From the NCBI RefSeq assembly GCF_963576545.1, contig NC_083651.1, forward strand, positions 10,156,386 through 10,220,385: a DNA stretch of 64,000 nt, given 5' to 3'. A program made the position numbers and the translations under genes. A model generated the notes under the pieces. The model did not search any database and was not told where the DNA came from. It was given only the letters and a program-made list of their open reading frames with translations. Origin of the DNA: Limanda limanda (Eukaryota; Chordata; Actinopteri; Pleuronectiformes; Pleuronectidae). Below, piece by piece: positions 1 to 12,000 of the stretch (its first letter is position 1; every line of letters begins with the position of its first letter).

Positions 1-889
1 TGTTCAGGCTATTAAACACAAAATCCAGTCATTTAATAAATTATTTCTGTAAAGTTAAGACAATTAAAAAAAAAAGGACTGCTTGACTTTGATTTGTTTA
101 GGTGCAATCCATAAGTGTGTGGATTTCGGGATTGAACTGGCGCATTTAAAGAAATGCTCATTAATGCATTTTATCCTTCGTTAAACCCTGATTTCAGACG
201 TCACATTTAATTTGCAGTTTATTGGGAACACTGAGCTCCAACTAATGACACCTAATACAATGGTGCTGCAGTAAATTCTATCTTCATGAAGGTGATATGG
301 TTCAGTTTATGTAAAATCACTTTTACGGACATTTGGGAGTCTGTGGTGCTGCTAAAATGACAGACAAAATAACAGTTCAACACCACCACAAACTGTAACC
401 TCCAAAATGATCAGTCCCAACCAAAGCATCAGCTGTATCCAGTCTAATAACAGAGCCTGAAACCTAGTTTCTGTCACAAGCAGGTAAATATGAATTTAAA
501 TGTGGAGCCATGAGAGATAATCCACCGAGCTATTCATCAGAGCTGGAATTACCTAGAATTGAACTGACAATAATTAACAAGTATTTTTGGTAGTTAGCAA
601 GCCCAAAAAAAAATTAAAATGGTTGAAGCTTCTCAAACAAGAACATGTTTTTCCCTTGGACCTAAAGAATAACTTCAGATCTCTGGGTTTTGCACATACG
701 TATATTGAATGTCAACTTGAGCGATACAGTAATAAACAATACAACATTTTCACTTAAATAGCACTTTTCAAGCAATAAGTCAGCAACTCCTCTTGTTGCA
801 GACACACATTGACATTTTGAAACTGAACAGCATTTTTCTCCATCACAACAATGACTCCGTAATGAAAAGAACCGTCAGCTGCTGCTTGT

Positions 890-2855
890 GTTTTATTATA
901 CAGTTGGTTGGTGGATTTCCACGAGTAAAAATGACACACAGGCAAGATTCCATGTTCTTTATTTGCTAAGGGCGCAATGCTTTTTTTTGTTATATTTCTG
1001 TGCACAAAAAACCTCACAAAGTGAAAGTCCACATCGCGACTGTAGCTCCAGAATTCAACGTCACACCATGGCCAAAACAAAAGTCGGCAAAAAACAGGGC
1101 GCAGAACTCTGTACAGTCAATATCTTCTTTAAAAATAACACAAGGACAAAAATGTTCCTCTTAAATCAAATTCTATTTTTAGTGAAATACAACAAAATAA
1201 ATTCTATAAAATAAGAGCAAAATATTTAAATATAATACGGTGGGCAGAATATTTTCATTTGCAGGAGTATTTGGTATGTTTTAGACAAAAAAAAGAAAAA
1301 AAAAATCAAAAAATACACGCATTCAAGTTACCAATTAAATACAGTATTTACTGATGTTTACCTTTTACTCCTACAGAATTACAAGTTAGCTCGAGTTGAA
1401 ACGTGACTAACCAGCTGCTATTCTTACATTAGGGACCCCGCTGTGGAACCTAATCTCCATGGAGCGAGAGGACGAGGGTCTCGCTGGCGCTCAGGATCGG
1501 CCGCTTCATCCCGAACCGCAGCCAGACGGCGAAAAAGCCTGACCGGCTCCATGGCGGAGAGGAAGCCGATGGGCAACAAGTCTGTCTACAACTAGGCTCT
1601 ATTGAAGAGACAGAAGCAAACCACACAGTCTATTATACACCAGATCAGCCCAGTGCAGCAATTCTGTTGCATATGTGTTTTCATTTGTCAGAATTCCTAT
1701 AGATGAAAGCTAAGCTGTCTATCCCATCAAAACTGGCTGCCAAATGTAAAGTCGTAGGATTATGATGAGCAATTGAAAAGCCACTTATTCATACATTGGT
1801 TCAAAATATCGCCCTCATTGTAGATCGGGTAGATGAGTAGAAAAAAAAATAACACAAAAACAAACAAAAAAAAGGAAAGAAAAAAAACCTATGGGTAACG
1901 ATACCCCTCTGGAGATGTGGATTAAGAACAGCTTCAGGTTGTTATGATCACAAGTCTTCCCTTGGGCTACACTATTCTGGTGAGAAGCCATGCTAAATGT
2001 TACAGCATATTAACTAGAGCTTCAAAAAGGATTGAATTAATTACCAGAACAAAAGAAAAGAAAACAAAGAAAAAAAAAAAAAAAAGAAAGGCAATGAGTT
2101 TCAGAACAAGGTTGCATCACTGCTTTTTCACATCAACCAAACACCGTAGAAGTCCACCCAACCATTCCATATCTCACAATAAAACCAACCACAGCTCGTG
2201 AGTTGATTTGGGACAGAAAGTCACCAAGGAGCTTAAGAATAATAATATTAATTATGATAATAACAATGCATCTTTCTACAGTTGAATGACCAGTAACCGT
2301 CCGATGGTAGAACAAACTTTACTGCCGAGCATGGGTGATAAAACAAAGAGGAGTTGTTGTCTTCTTACAGTTTTTTTGGGCTTTTTTCTTATTTATAATA
2401 TCCATTTTTGTTTTTTATAATATCTGCAACATCTCCCAACAGCAAACCACACAGAGTTATGCTACTGGGGGACCTGAACAGTCAAAAACATTAAGATACT
2501 ATGTACACCTTTTCGTCGTGTAGACAAGCGCATCAGCATCGTCAGCTCTGACTTTAATTTGTTTTTCTTTATTAGAACTCTTGTCCACTCCCTCGCCTCT
2601 GCAGCCAAACTGCCAGGCCCCTGTCACACGGTCAGGCAGCCCCAGGCCAGGGAAGAGCGCCTCCCTCAGGCTGACGGGAGAGAGACAGACGCGCCCTGGA
2701 GTGGGTGGTGGGCCCGGCTCTGCCCTGTCCTGGGGCCCAGAGAGAGAGAAAGAGAGAGAGAGAGGCCCGATGAGGAGCTCTGTCGACCAAAAGGATGAGA
2801 GGAAGGAGAGCGAGACGATGGAGGCTCGAGGCACAGCAGAGGAGGGGAGGGATTG
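890..2855 (-). other. usp9x: usp9x 3' UTR (putative extent), AU-rich, with candidate polyadenylation signals
   Basis: No further coding exon is needed after the TAA at 2856. The region is A/T-rich with homopolymer runs, as in long vertebrate 3' UTRs. Minus-strand AATAAA hexamers occur at 2573-2568, 963-958 and 897-892. The last two form a cluster that is my best guess for the distal polyadenylation site. A GC-rich island at 1436-1600 stands out. The first 890 bases hold nothing I recognise. Confidence 0.45.
2735..2764. repeat. GA-rich microsatellite in usp9x 3' UTR
   Basis: A run of AGAGAG with a few interruptions lies about 100 bases past the usp9x stop codon on the transcript strand (CT-rich in the mRNA). 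It is probably neutral but length-variable. Confidence 0.7.
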
Positions 2856-5800
2856 TTACTCCTTAGGCGGGGCAGGTGCCGGGGTGGTGGAGGCAGGGGC
2901 TGGAGCTGGGGCTAGGGCAGGGGCAGGGGTGACCTCCTCAGTGCTCTCCCAGTTCTCTTGTGCTCTCGGGCCTGGGCCAGGACTGGGTCCAGATCCGGGT
3001 CCAGGGCCTGGTCCAGATCCAGGGCATGGTCCAGGGCCGGGGGTGAGGGTGGGGGTGGTGGTGGTGGTGGTGGTGGTCTGGGTCGGGCCAGGAGTCGGGG
3101 CAGAGGCAGGACCAGGACGCTGGGGGTTGTTCATGTGCTGAGCAGCAGGTCCGGTATACGGCTGACCATGAGGATGGTTGTTCTGTGCCGGAGGAGAAAA
3201 GAAAATCAGCAACGAGAAAACAACCAAACTGTAAAAAACATGAGAATTGCTGAGAATCTGCAGAGCTCAGTGCACGTCTGAGAGCAGCTGTAGTGTGATC
3301 CTGTTTCAGTGCCGTCTTCACCACCATTTGATGAAAATCTACCTGATGTAACTCACCAATCACGTTCACAGATGAGGTGATGTATTTAAGTTGTATTCAT
3401 GATATAATGAATAATTGTGATACATTACGAGTGACCAATACAAACAGTGTTTGAAATACAGCAGAGACAAAGCCACGGGCTCAGCAGATCTGACAATTAA
3501 AAGGCGACCAAAATGGAACGCCCTGTGTCCTTGAATGAAAATCGTGGATTTCTTTGGCTTTGAACATTTTTGGAAATAAATCGACATGCATAACATAGAT
3601 CTAGTGGTTTCAGACACTTTAATGTAGAATTGTCACATTATATCACCAACAATAAACTGTAACAAGGGTGTGCATCCGAACAGTTACTAGTGACGTGTTG
3701 GCCGCCTAGGGACAGAAAATATGTGGCATCAATTGATGCTCGTCCCTGAACAAATGAACATTATATAAAATTTGTAACTTATTCTTTATTAAAAACTGCA
3801 CTTCATTAAAACACAAGAGCGGGTGACGCCTTCCTTCAATATTTAAAAGTTGCTGTCGTGTGTTGTGTAACCACAAACTGACTTTGTGAGCACTTGTGCA
3901 CCATATAACACTTCAGCATGAAGGAAAAGACCATTTGTTGCCATGGTTACTGGCACTGTTCATGGTATATGTGAGACTGTCTACGGGAATAGACGCAGCT
4001 TCCTGTGTTCCTTCTCTCTGCTGTTTTTCGGCGTGAGACCCAAACGGTAAATAAGACCGTCCCAGCGTCAGGGCGCTACCTGCTGAAACTGGGTGGTTCC
4101 AGGAGAATGTGGGTACAGAGACGTGTCCTCGGGTGGGGAGGAGTCTTGATCATCAGGTGCTTCCTGTTCATCCGGCTCCTGGAGGATGTGGGGAAAATAA
4201 CTCAAATTATGATGAATGTTTAAAGGAAATAATTTTGAACAATATAAATGTTTAAAGTAGGAAATCCTCATCTATGTGAACAAGGCAGTGGGTATGATTT
4301 CAAGCTTCGTCATTTCAGTGAGAACCGGTTGCGTGGGATGGTCAAATTTCAAACTGTGTTACTTTATCTAGTAAATGAGGCTTGAATGAGTGTGTGGGTG
4401 GATTCTACACCCGAGAGCTTCCTCTCAGCAGAGAGCTGCTGGTTATTTAGAAACTGAGCTAAACACAAATCGCACAGGAATCTCAACCGGAGATGTTCTT
4501 TCAGTTCAAATGATAACTTGTATTTTTAATGTTGTTTGAAGTTTAAAAGATTACAAAATTCAAGAGCCTGATGCTACTTCTAGTGTTAAGTTTTATTTCT
4601 ACATATATGTATGTGGTTACGTACACAGTTTTGTGTGTAACATGGACTTCATAAAAGCTCATGTTGTTTTACCTCGGTCTTATCAATCAATCCTTTATTA
4701 TTTAGCTTAAGACTGAATATGCTATTGTTTTATCTCTGACAGGTGGAGAACCATATTGAGTGAGACTGACATGAGGACTGGCTTCGTCAGTACTGTTACT
4801 TTGGCGAATAACTAGGACTGGGCAACATAACAGATGCAGTTTTATATATTATTATGTTATTGTTATCATTATATATGTAATTTAACAAATCCCAAGTAGC
4901 CCATAGCTATTAAAGTATTATCTAACATCTCCAGCGTAAACAGTGGGATGGTTACACGTGACCATGAGACAGGATTACAACTAAAGGGTAGCAAGATTTC
5001 AAAAAGTCATGTGCCATCGTTTCATCTATAATTGGTTTGACAAATCACCTGAAAACTGTAAGTGACAGCTGAGGGTCGTATGACCTGCATGCTAACAAAA
5101 TATAATGTTGAAGTCCTATTTTGGTCCTCATCTCACCCCAATCAAGAATATTCCTGGTTCTCAGTGAAGCTTTAAAGTGTCAGAATGGTGCCCGGGACAG
5201 ACACTTATACATTTTTAGGGCAGTCTGTATAAACAGCCTCACTCTGACCTCCTGTTCTTAACTTTGTGTATATTATTTGCATCCAAAACTTATATAACAT
5301 TTTGCTTTCAGTAATTGTCATGTTGATTTCTGGTAGTTTAACTTTGCTCCACATGTTCCTTTTCTGGAATCTGGAAGCCTAAACACTGGCCAACTGTTCA
5401 CTGCAAATTATTTAATCAAATTATCAATCAATTATTTTTCATTTCCTTCCTTAATGTGGTGGTGCCTGCAATACTGACCTTCCCTGGGCTTTCCTGAGTA
5501 CACTTGAGCTGTGTATGGAATATTACAGGAGAAGTGTGTCATTTGACTGGATTTGTCAACATAAAAATACAAGTAACTTCTATCATGTTAAAACAAAACA
5601 AAAAATTACAAATATTTGAATGCATAATGAACTGCAGCTATGAATCAATACAACACATTTTTAGCATAGTTAACATGTCAATGGGTCCAAATAAATGTAC
5701 CAATCAATCATTAAGTCTATTCATTAATCTACGGACAACTTTTAAAATTTGGTTTATAAAAATCACATCAAATGTCAGAAAAAACAGCTTAAAAAAATTC

Positions 5801-8800
5801 AAACGTTTCACTTATGACAAAAAATACAAATATGATAACATGATCATAAATACATTTGTGATAATAAACTTTCTGGAACAAGTCAATTCGTGCCCTCAGT
5901 GATACTTTATGTAAATGCAACCCAGTTAGATACTGGTCATGTAATGTTGTGTGGTGACGTGATGCGTTTACACATCAGGTTCAGGCTGTTTAAGCTCATC
6001 AGCTCTGTCATTCAGTATTTCTCTGGAATTTTTCTGTTAGTGTCAACACTGTACACAGTTGTTTACATTTTACCAAGCAAACATGGGGTACGTTTTCCTG
6101 TGGTGTTTTTAAATCATGTTAAATATTCATGTCTCTTGTGGTTCTTTGCATGTAACGGAAAGACCCCTTCCATACTTATGTTTGTCACTGTACATCACGA
6201 ATATTCCTACCCAAAGATAAGAAAATAGTCCCTTAGCTAGAAATGGTGTCATTTAGCTTTAGATACCGGTGTAGATTGGTTCTCTAAGAACAAATCATAA
6301 ACACCGACAGATGTTTAATCAGACCGTGTGTAGGGTATGATGTCAATGGCTTTACCTCTTCAGGACAGAGTTCACAGGCCTTGGCCAGTGTCATGCGTGC
6401 ACTGTGCGAACGCTCCAGGAAATATCCATTGGAGGTCTCGTTGCTCTGAACTGGTGGGGACCAGTTGTTGTAGGTGTACTGGGGGTTGCCTGTGTATGGC
6501 CTCCTCTCCAGCTCGTCCCCTAACCACTCGACTGCCCACGTCCACTTTCGCTTCAGGTCACCATTACTCTGTGTGCACACGGAGAACATTGTGATGAGCA
6601 CATATGAAGCAGCAGGCAGTTTCTTGACTGTTTTATTCTTGGGATGACATGAGGAGCCATGAGATCATTGGGTCTCATTTATGGTGGAGATGCATGTAGT
6701 ATAGGAAAATACTAAATGAATGGTGTTCAAGGAAAAACAACTGGTTCTAAAAACAGGATTGTTCCTAAATTATCAAGCAAATCTTAAATCAGACACTCAT
6801 TTCATGCCATATGTTTAGTCACATGACATGTCCATGTGAGTATTGTACCTGTAGGATCTGATAAGCGACAGAGCAGTTGCTGAACAGTGCCACCATGCAC
6901 TTGATGCACTGGTAGGCTCGCTTCTGATAGTGGTTCTTGGAGCGCTGGATGGTGTCAAAAAGACCATCTCGATCATCTGGAATTCCCTTCAGCACATTGT
7001 GGATCCTACACAAACCAAAGAGAGAGGACATTTAGAATTACAGCCTCATGGGTTTATACCTACGCAATCCAGTCAAATTGGCAAAGTGGGCAGGTTTTGA
7101 GAAATTCCATTAAACCTTCTTGATATATCCTGTTCACCAGACCAAGTTTTGTGAGGTCATTGATCTTAACCGTTTGCAACTTAATCCTGATCAACTTGTC
7201 CTTGAGTCTAAGTTAACATTTCTGCAGTGAGATTCACGTGAACGGACAATCTGAACCTAAACTATGACCGCAGCTGCAGCCAGTGTGGAGGCATAACAAC
7301 CCAGCACTAACAATGGACACACTGACCTATGTGTCTGCCACGAGTCCTCGATGAGCAGGATCTGTAGCAGCAAGTCCAGGTAAGGCCTCAGCTCATAGGT
7401 GTAGGAGTACGCCACCTGCACACAACACATGTATAACTCAATGTAGACTCATTGACGAACATGCAAGTGAACTGCCAACAGAAATATTGATGTTTGTCAT
7501 AAGAGCAAATGAGGCATTTACCTGCCAGAGCAGTTCACTGAGCACAGTGGAGGAGAACTGAGGATTCTCCCAGCAGCTGAAGCGAAGCAGCTTCACAGTC
7601 TCCTCAGAGTTGCTGCAGTCTTCAATGATCTTCTTCACGTAGCTGGTCCGCACAAAAAGGATCTCTGCCACCAGCTGCTGCACAGGCATCACTGGGGTAG
7701 TCAGGTTGGTGTCCCCATACGGGTTAGGAAGAGCAGGGTTACCTGGAGAAGGTAGAGGATAAGAAATTAAGAGAAATTCAAATTTGAGATTCACAGCAAT
7801 TTTTTTCCCTTCATTCTTCATTCCCAAGCCCTCAGCTCCAAGTTCTGACAACACAGAGGCTCAGAGTGGCTGGTTTTGTCAGTCACTAGATCCTGAGCAA
7901 GGATGAGAATCGTCATTGGGCTCCAACTCTCAGCAGCACTACCCAGATGCTGTTTCACACGTTATTACTGCCTCGCATCAGCTGAGTTCATATCACAATT
8001 TTTGCTGCTGAAAACTCAGATACACTCACCATTGATGGAGGACTGCATGCGCGCTGAGACATCACAGCAGCGGACCAGCTGGGAAACCACAGTGTAAAGC
8101 TTGCCCAGCTCAGCATACTGGTATTTAATGGGAGGGCCGGGACCCTCGTCCAGAGCGACCAACATGAAAGTGGCAGGAACGTTAAGTTTCAGCAGCTGAG
8201 TCTTTTCTGCCAAACCTACGAGGGTATGAGTAGTGAGAGCGATCAATCATATTTTTATATAAACTTTACTTATACAAATTCACAGAGGAACAGATGCACG
8301 AGACAGGTGGGTGATGAGTTTGTAGTCCTTACCCAGGTTGGCGTACATGACAAAGAGGTTGAAGTACTGCTGCAGGTGACGGCCGTGTTCAGACACCTCT
8401 CTTCTGAGCAGGTTGAGTACAGCTCTTAACAGGTGGTCACTGAGACTGAGGTTATCACAGCCCTGTTACACAAACACGGAAAAACAAAAGAGAGACCACT
8501 CGTTGACAACCTGTGATTGAAATCACAGATCTTCTAAGTCTTATTTAAGACATTTTCCACTCGGCTTTAGTCTGACACCGACCTGAGTAGAGGGTCCAGG
8601 CGAGGCGGTGGGGGAGGGACAGGGGCCATCTTGCAGGGAGAAGTGAGCGATGAAGACGATGAGCTTGGCGAATGCTCCACGGACCTCAGCACTCGGGCAC
8701 TCAAGCAGGTACTCGGAGAACCGGTTAGGGTAAGCAAACAGAACGTTGTGTGCAAACCAATAGCGTACATTCTTACTGTGTCTCAGCAGGATGCAGAGGG

Positions 8801-9026
8801 CATCATACCTACAGGGGGTTGGAGAACGAGGTGAATATTTTATTAGAGAGGGACACAACAAAGAGAAAATACGTCCCCCCCCTCAAGTTAGACAGAGCTT
8901 ACCAGTCACTGGCAGGACCCCGAACTACTTTCTTGGTGTGGAAACCTGTGCTGAAGAGAAACCTAGCAGCCAGCTGAGCACTTATCATAGCAATCTCCTC
9001 TGCCTCTGGCAGAAGATGGTCTTGTC
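2856..9026 (-). other. usp9x: usp9x exon block 5: C-terminal region, residues 2026-2615
   Basis: Exons are 9026-8903, 8808-8583, 8462-8333, 8215-8030, 7742-7522, 7415-7327, 7005-6849, 6568-6356, 4178-4080 and 3182-2856 (continuing as 3' UTR). Recognisable peptides include [38 protein letters not shown] and [20 protein letters not shown]. The acidic [13 protein letters not shown] tail and [16 protein letters not shown] follow. After QR at residue 2529 the protein departs from mammals with a Pro/Gly/Thr-rich stretch, rejoins at RAQENWEST, then ends in a Pro/Ala-rich tail (PAPAPPKE). The donor after exon 8808-8583 is a weak GTCGGT. Confidence 0.92.
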
Positions 9027-12000
9027 CTGGTAAAAAAAAATGTTAGAAAAATTATTAAAATATGAAAATTCATTTGTCTCCAATGCAGTAACAGAAGTTG
9101 ACGACACAACATTGCACTCTACATGCAGCAAATAAGTGTTTTGGACGTGAAAGTGAGCACAGTGGACTTCAAATAAAATGATCATTATGAGTTAGTACTA
9201 ATTTAGGGACAACAAATTAAAATTGACCAGTTTCCACATGGTTGCAAACATCCTTAAACTAAAGCTGATAACTGGAACGTTAACCTTACAGGCATTTAAT
9301 TTAAATCTAAGATTCGGCGAACACAATGAATAATAATAATGTGAATGTCTGTTATTAATTATGTGAAAGATATTGAACAGTCATTCCCCTTCTTTTTTAA
9401 ACCATTTGTGTTATGTATAACAGCATAAAGTAAGATAAACAACACAGCAGCTGTGGAGTCATCTCAGGATGTGAGCCTGCAGCGTCAGGGCTTCGCAAGC
9501 TACAAAACAATGTGTCAACTGGTCTGAGAAATGTATATTAAATCACAAATCCAGACAATCACACTGTTGGTTTGTTAGGTCAAAAGCTGGACTTTCTCAG
9601 ACTATTCATTTAAAAAGATAAATACATATTTTCCTGCTGCTGCAAGGAAAGAGTCAGAGAGTGAGATACTGCCTGTCAACAGAGTCACAAACAGACTTAT
9701 ACGATGTAATCATAATTATCTGAACCATTCAGTCCAGATCAAGTGCTTCATTGTTGATGAATTCCCTAAAACTTTTTTTTTTTATTTCACTGTGAAACAT
9801 TATTGGGCTTTGCCTGCATTAATAATTCATTGATGATTTTTTACGACCAGTTTAGAGGCGGCGCAGTTCTCGGCAGCCGGAGCGAAATGCTATCGACCAC
9901 AAAAAAAAGCTGTATATAAGCATTACTCTGAAATGTAATTCTTTAGACAAGTGAGTCAGAAATCTGTAATAAAACTATGACGACAGCTGCTATAACTTTG
10001 AGAAGCTAGAAATCCACAGTGCAGATACAAGGAGGACTTTAAAAAGATAAATTAGATATTTAGTTATTACTGGAGGAATAATATGATACTGTGCAGCATT
10101 TACTGATCACCCTACTCACATTACATCACCAACAGTCATATATACACACCCAAAATCTATTATACATTATTTATCAGGTCATTGTTAATCCCAGACAACC
10201 TTCCCATGTTTGGAACAAAGGTTCACAAACCTGCAACTCATTTCAACTCATTGCTTTTGTTCTTTAAGTTCCTGTTTTTATCTTCTTGTTTAAACCTACC
10301 TTGCCATAAATAAGATTCTGATCATTTTATTGATTTATCTGTTGTCTGATTGGTTTTATCATGCGTGTGAGTGTTGGGAAATTGGATTGTGTACATAAAC
10401 AAAAAAAATATATCTATACAGTGCTTCAACACAAACACCAAAAATAGCAGACATACCTAGACTAATTTAGTTTTCTATATTTAAACAAACAAGATCCAGT
10501 GAATTGGTTTAGAGCGGGTGACACAAAGGATGCATACCTGGAGGAGGGTTTAAATAGACACTGTTACAGGTCAGAAGTTTCTTAATGAATTGGAAATATT
10601 CCAGGCTGTATTGCATTCGGTTGTGCATGAATTGGACGTTCTGCTTGCGGACGCTGCACTCGATGACACCAGGCATCTTGACCTGATTTGGCTTGGTGGA
10701 GGAGATGGTCAGCTCTGAGATGTATTTGACAAGCTCGCTGTCCTTGTCCAGTGAGTCCATACGCTCATAGAATAGGATGTAGGCATTCCACCATCGCTTC
10801 TGCCTCCGGTAAGACATCCTTTTCATCATGTGATCGAATACCTCGCCCATGTATTCTCCTCCAAAGCACTGATTCTTCATCTCCTCCTCATCGTCCATTT
10901 TACACTCAGTCACGTCCCCATCGTCAAACTTATACCAGCGGTTCTTTTCACCATCACCCCCATTCCTTTGGATTATGTAGGAGTAGTAGTGTCCGCCGCT
11001 GGCCTGGCCTGAGTGGACCAGCACTCCCACCAGGCGATACTTGGAGCTGCCTGGGGGCGTGGGTTCAGAGGGCTCATTCTGTTGGATCACCTGGTTCTCT
11101 GGATTAACGTCATCACCCTCTAACTTGGCCACACCCGCTACCGTGTAAGGCTCCATGTCCAGCTCCCTGGGGAACTCAAAGTAGTCGTTGAACTTGATGG
11201 CACACTCCCGCTCCCAGTCGTAGTCAAAGCGCTTCAGCTGGATGGCGAGGACTGGCGGCAGCTTCTTAATCAGCAGGCGTTTCACCGTGTCCACCTGACA
11301 AGGAGAGCAAACATAAGATTTCTTTCCTTTTCTCGATTTCTTAGATTGCCTGTGGAGGTATATCATTTTAATCAGCCGTGTTAAAAGCCATTAATGTTGC
11401 CTCTGCTTTTCTGTGGCACATTGGCTGGCCACCAGTTGGGTTTTCCATTCTTACCTTCTTATTACACTTCTCACAGTGGTAGGCGTTGGCTCCCTCCAGC
11501 AGGTCTCCTTTAACATACTGCTCCATGGAGTCCAGCAGGTTCTGGTGGTTTCTGATGTCTACGTTGAGTGTTGTGAATGACTCCTCACACTCATACCTGG
11601 AAAAACAGACAGTTATTTAGCACAAAGAACCCAAAGGACAATTTAAGTTTTTCTTTCTGAAAATATGTAATTGTTTTCAGTAACCAAGCACAAAGAAAAG
11701 TTCTGAATTCACCTGTGGGGGCATCCCTGACAGATCTTCTGGTCAGCAAAGGACCCTCCCAGCACCTTGCTGAGCATGGCAGGGTGACCCAGAGCTTTCA
11801 GAGCTTCATCCAGACTGTCCACCAAAGAGTTGAAAAACTCCAGAGCATCGTGTTGCTCTCTCAAGTTCACCGGCTCACCCCATAACCTAAAAACGATGGA
11901 ACAATTAAGACAATTAGATAATCAGCTGCAAAACAAGTAAAAACCAGTGCAAACCAATGTTACAGTGAATCTCTAATTTACCTGAACTGTTTCCAGAATC

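Noticed and set aside
2581..3141. A 186-residue plus-strand ORF rich in Gly/Pro
   Set aside because: It is the antisense of the usp9x last exon and 3' UTR; repetitive GC-rich coding sequence leaves several frames open. There is no start context or splicing support.
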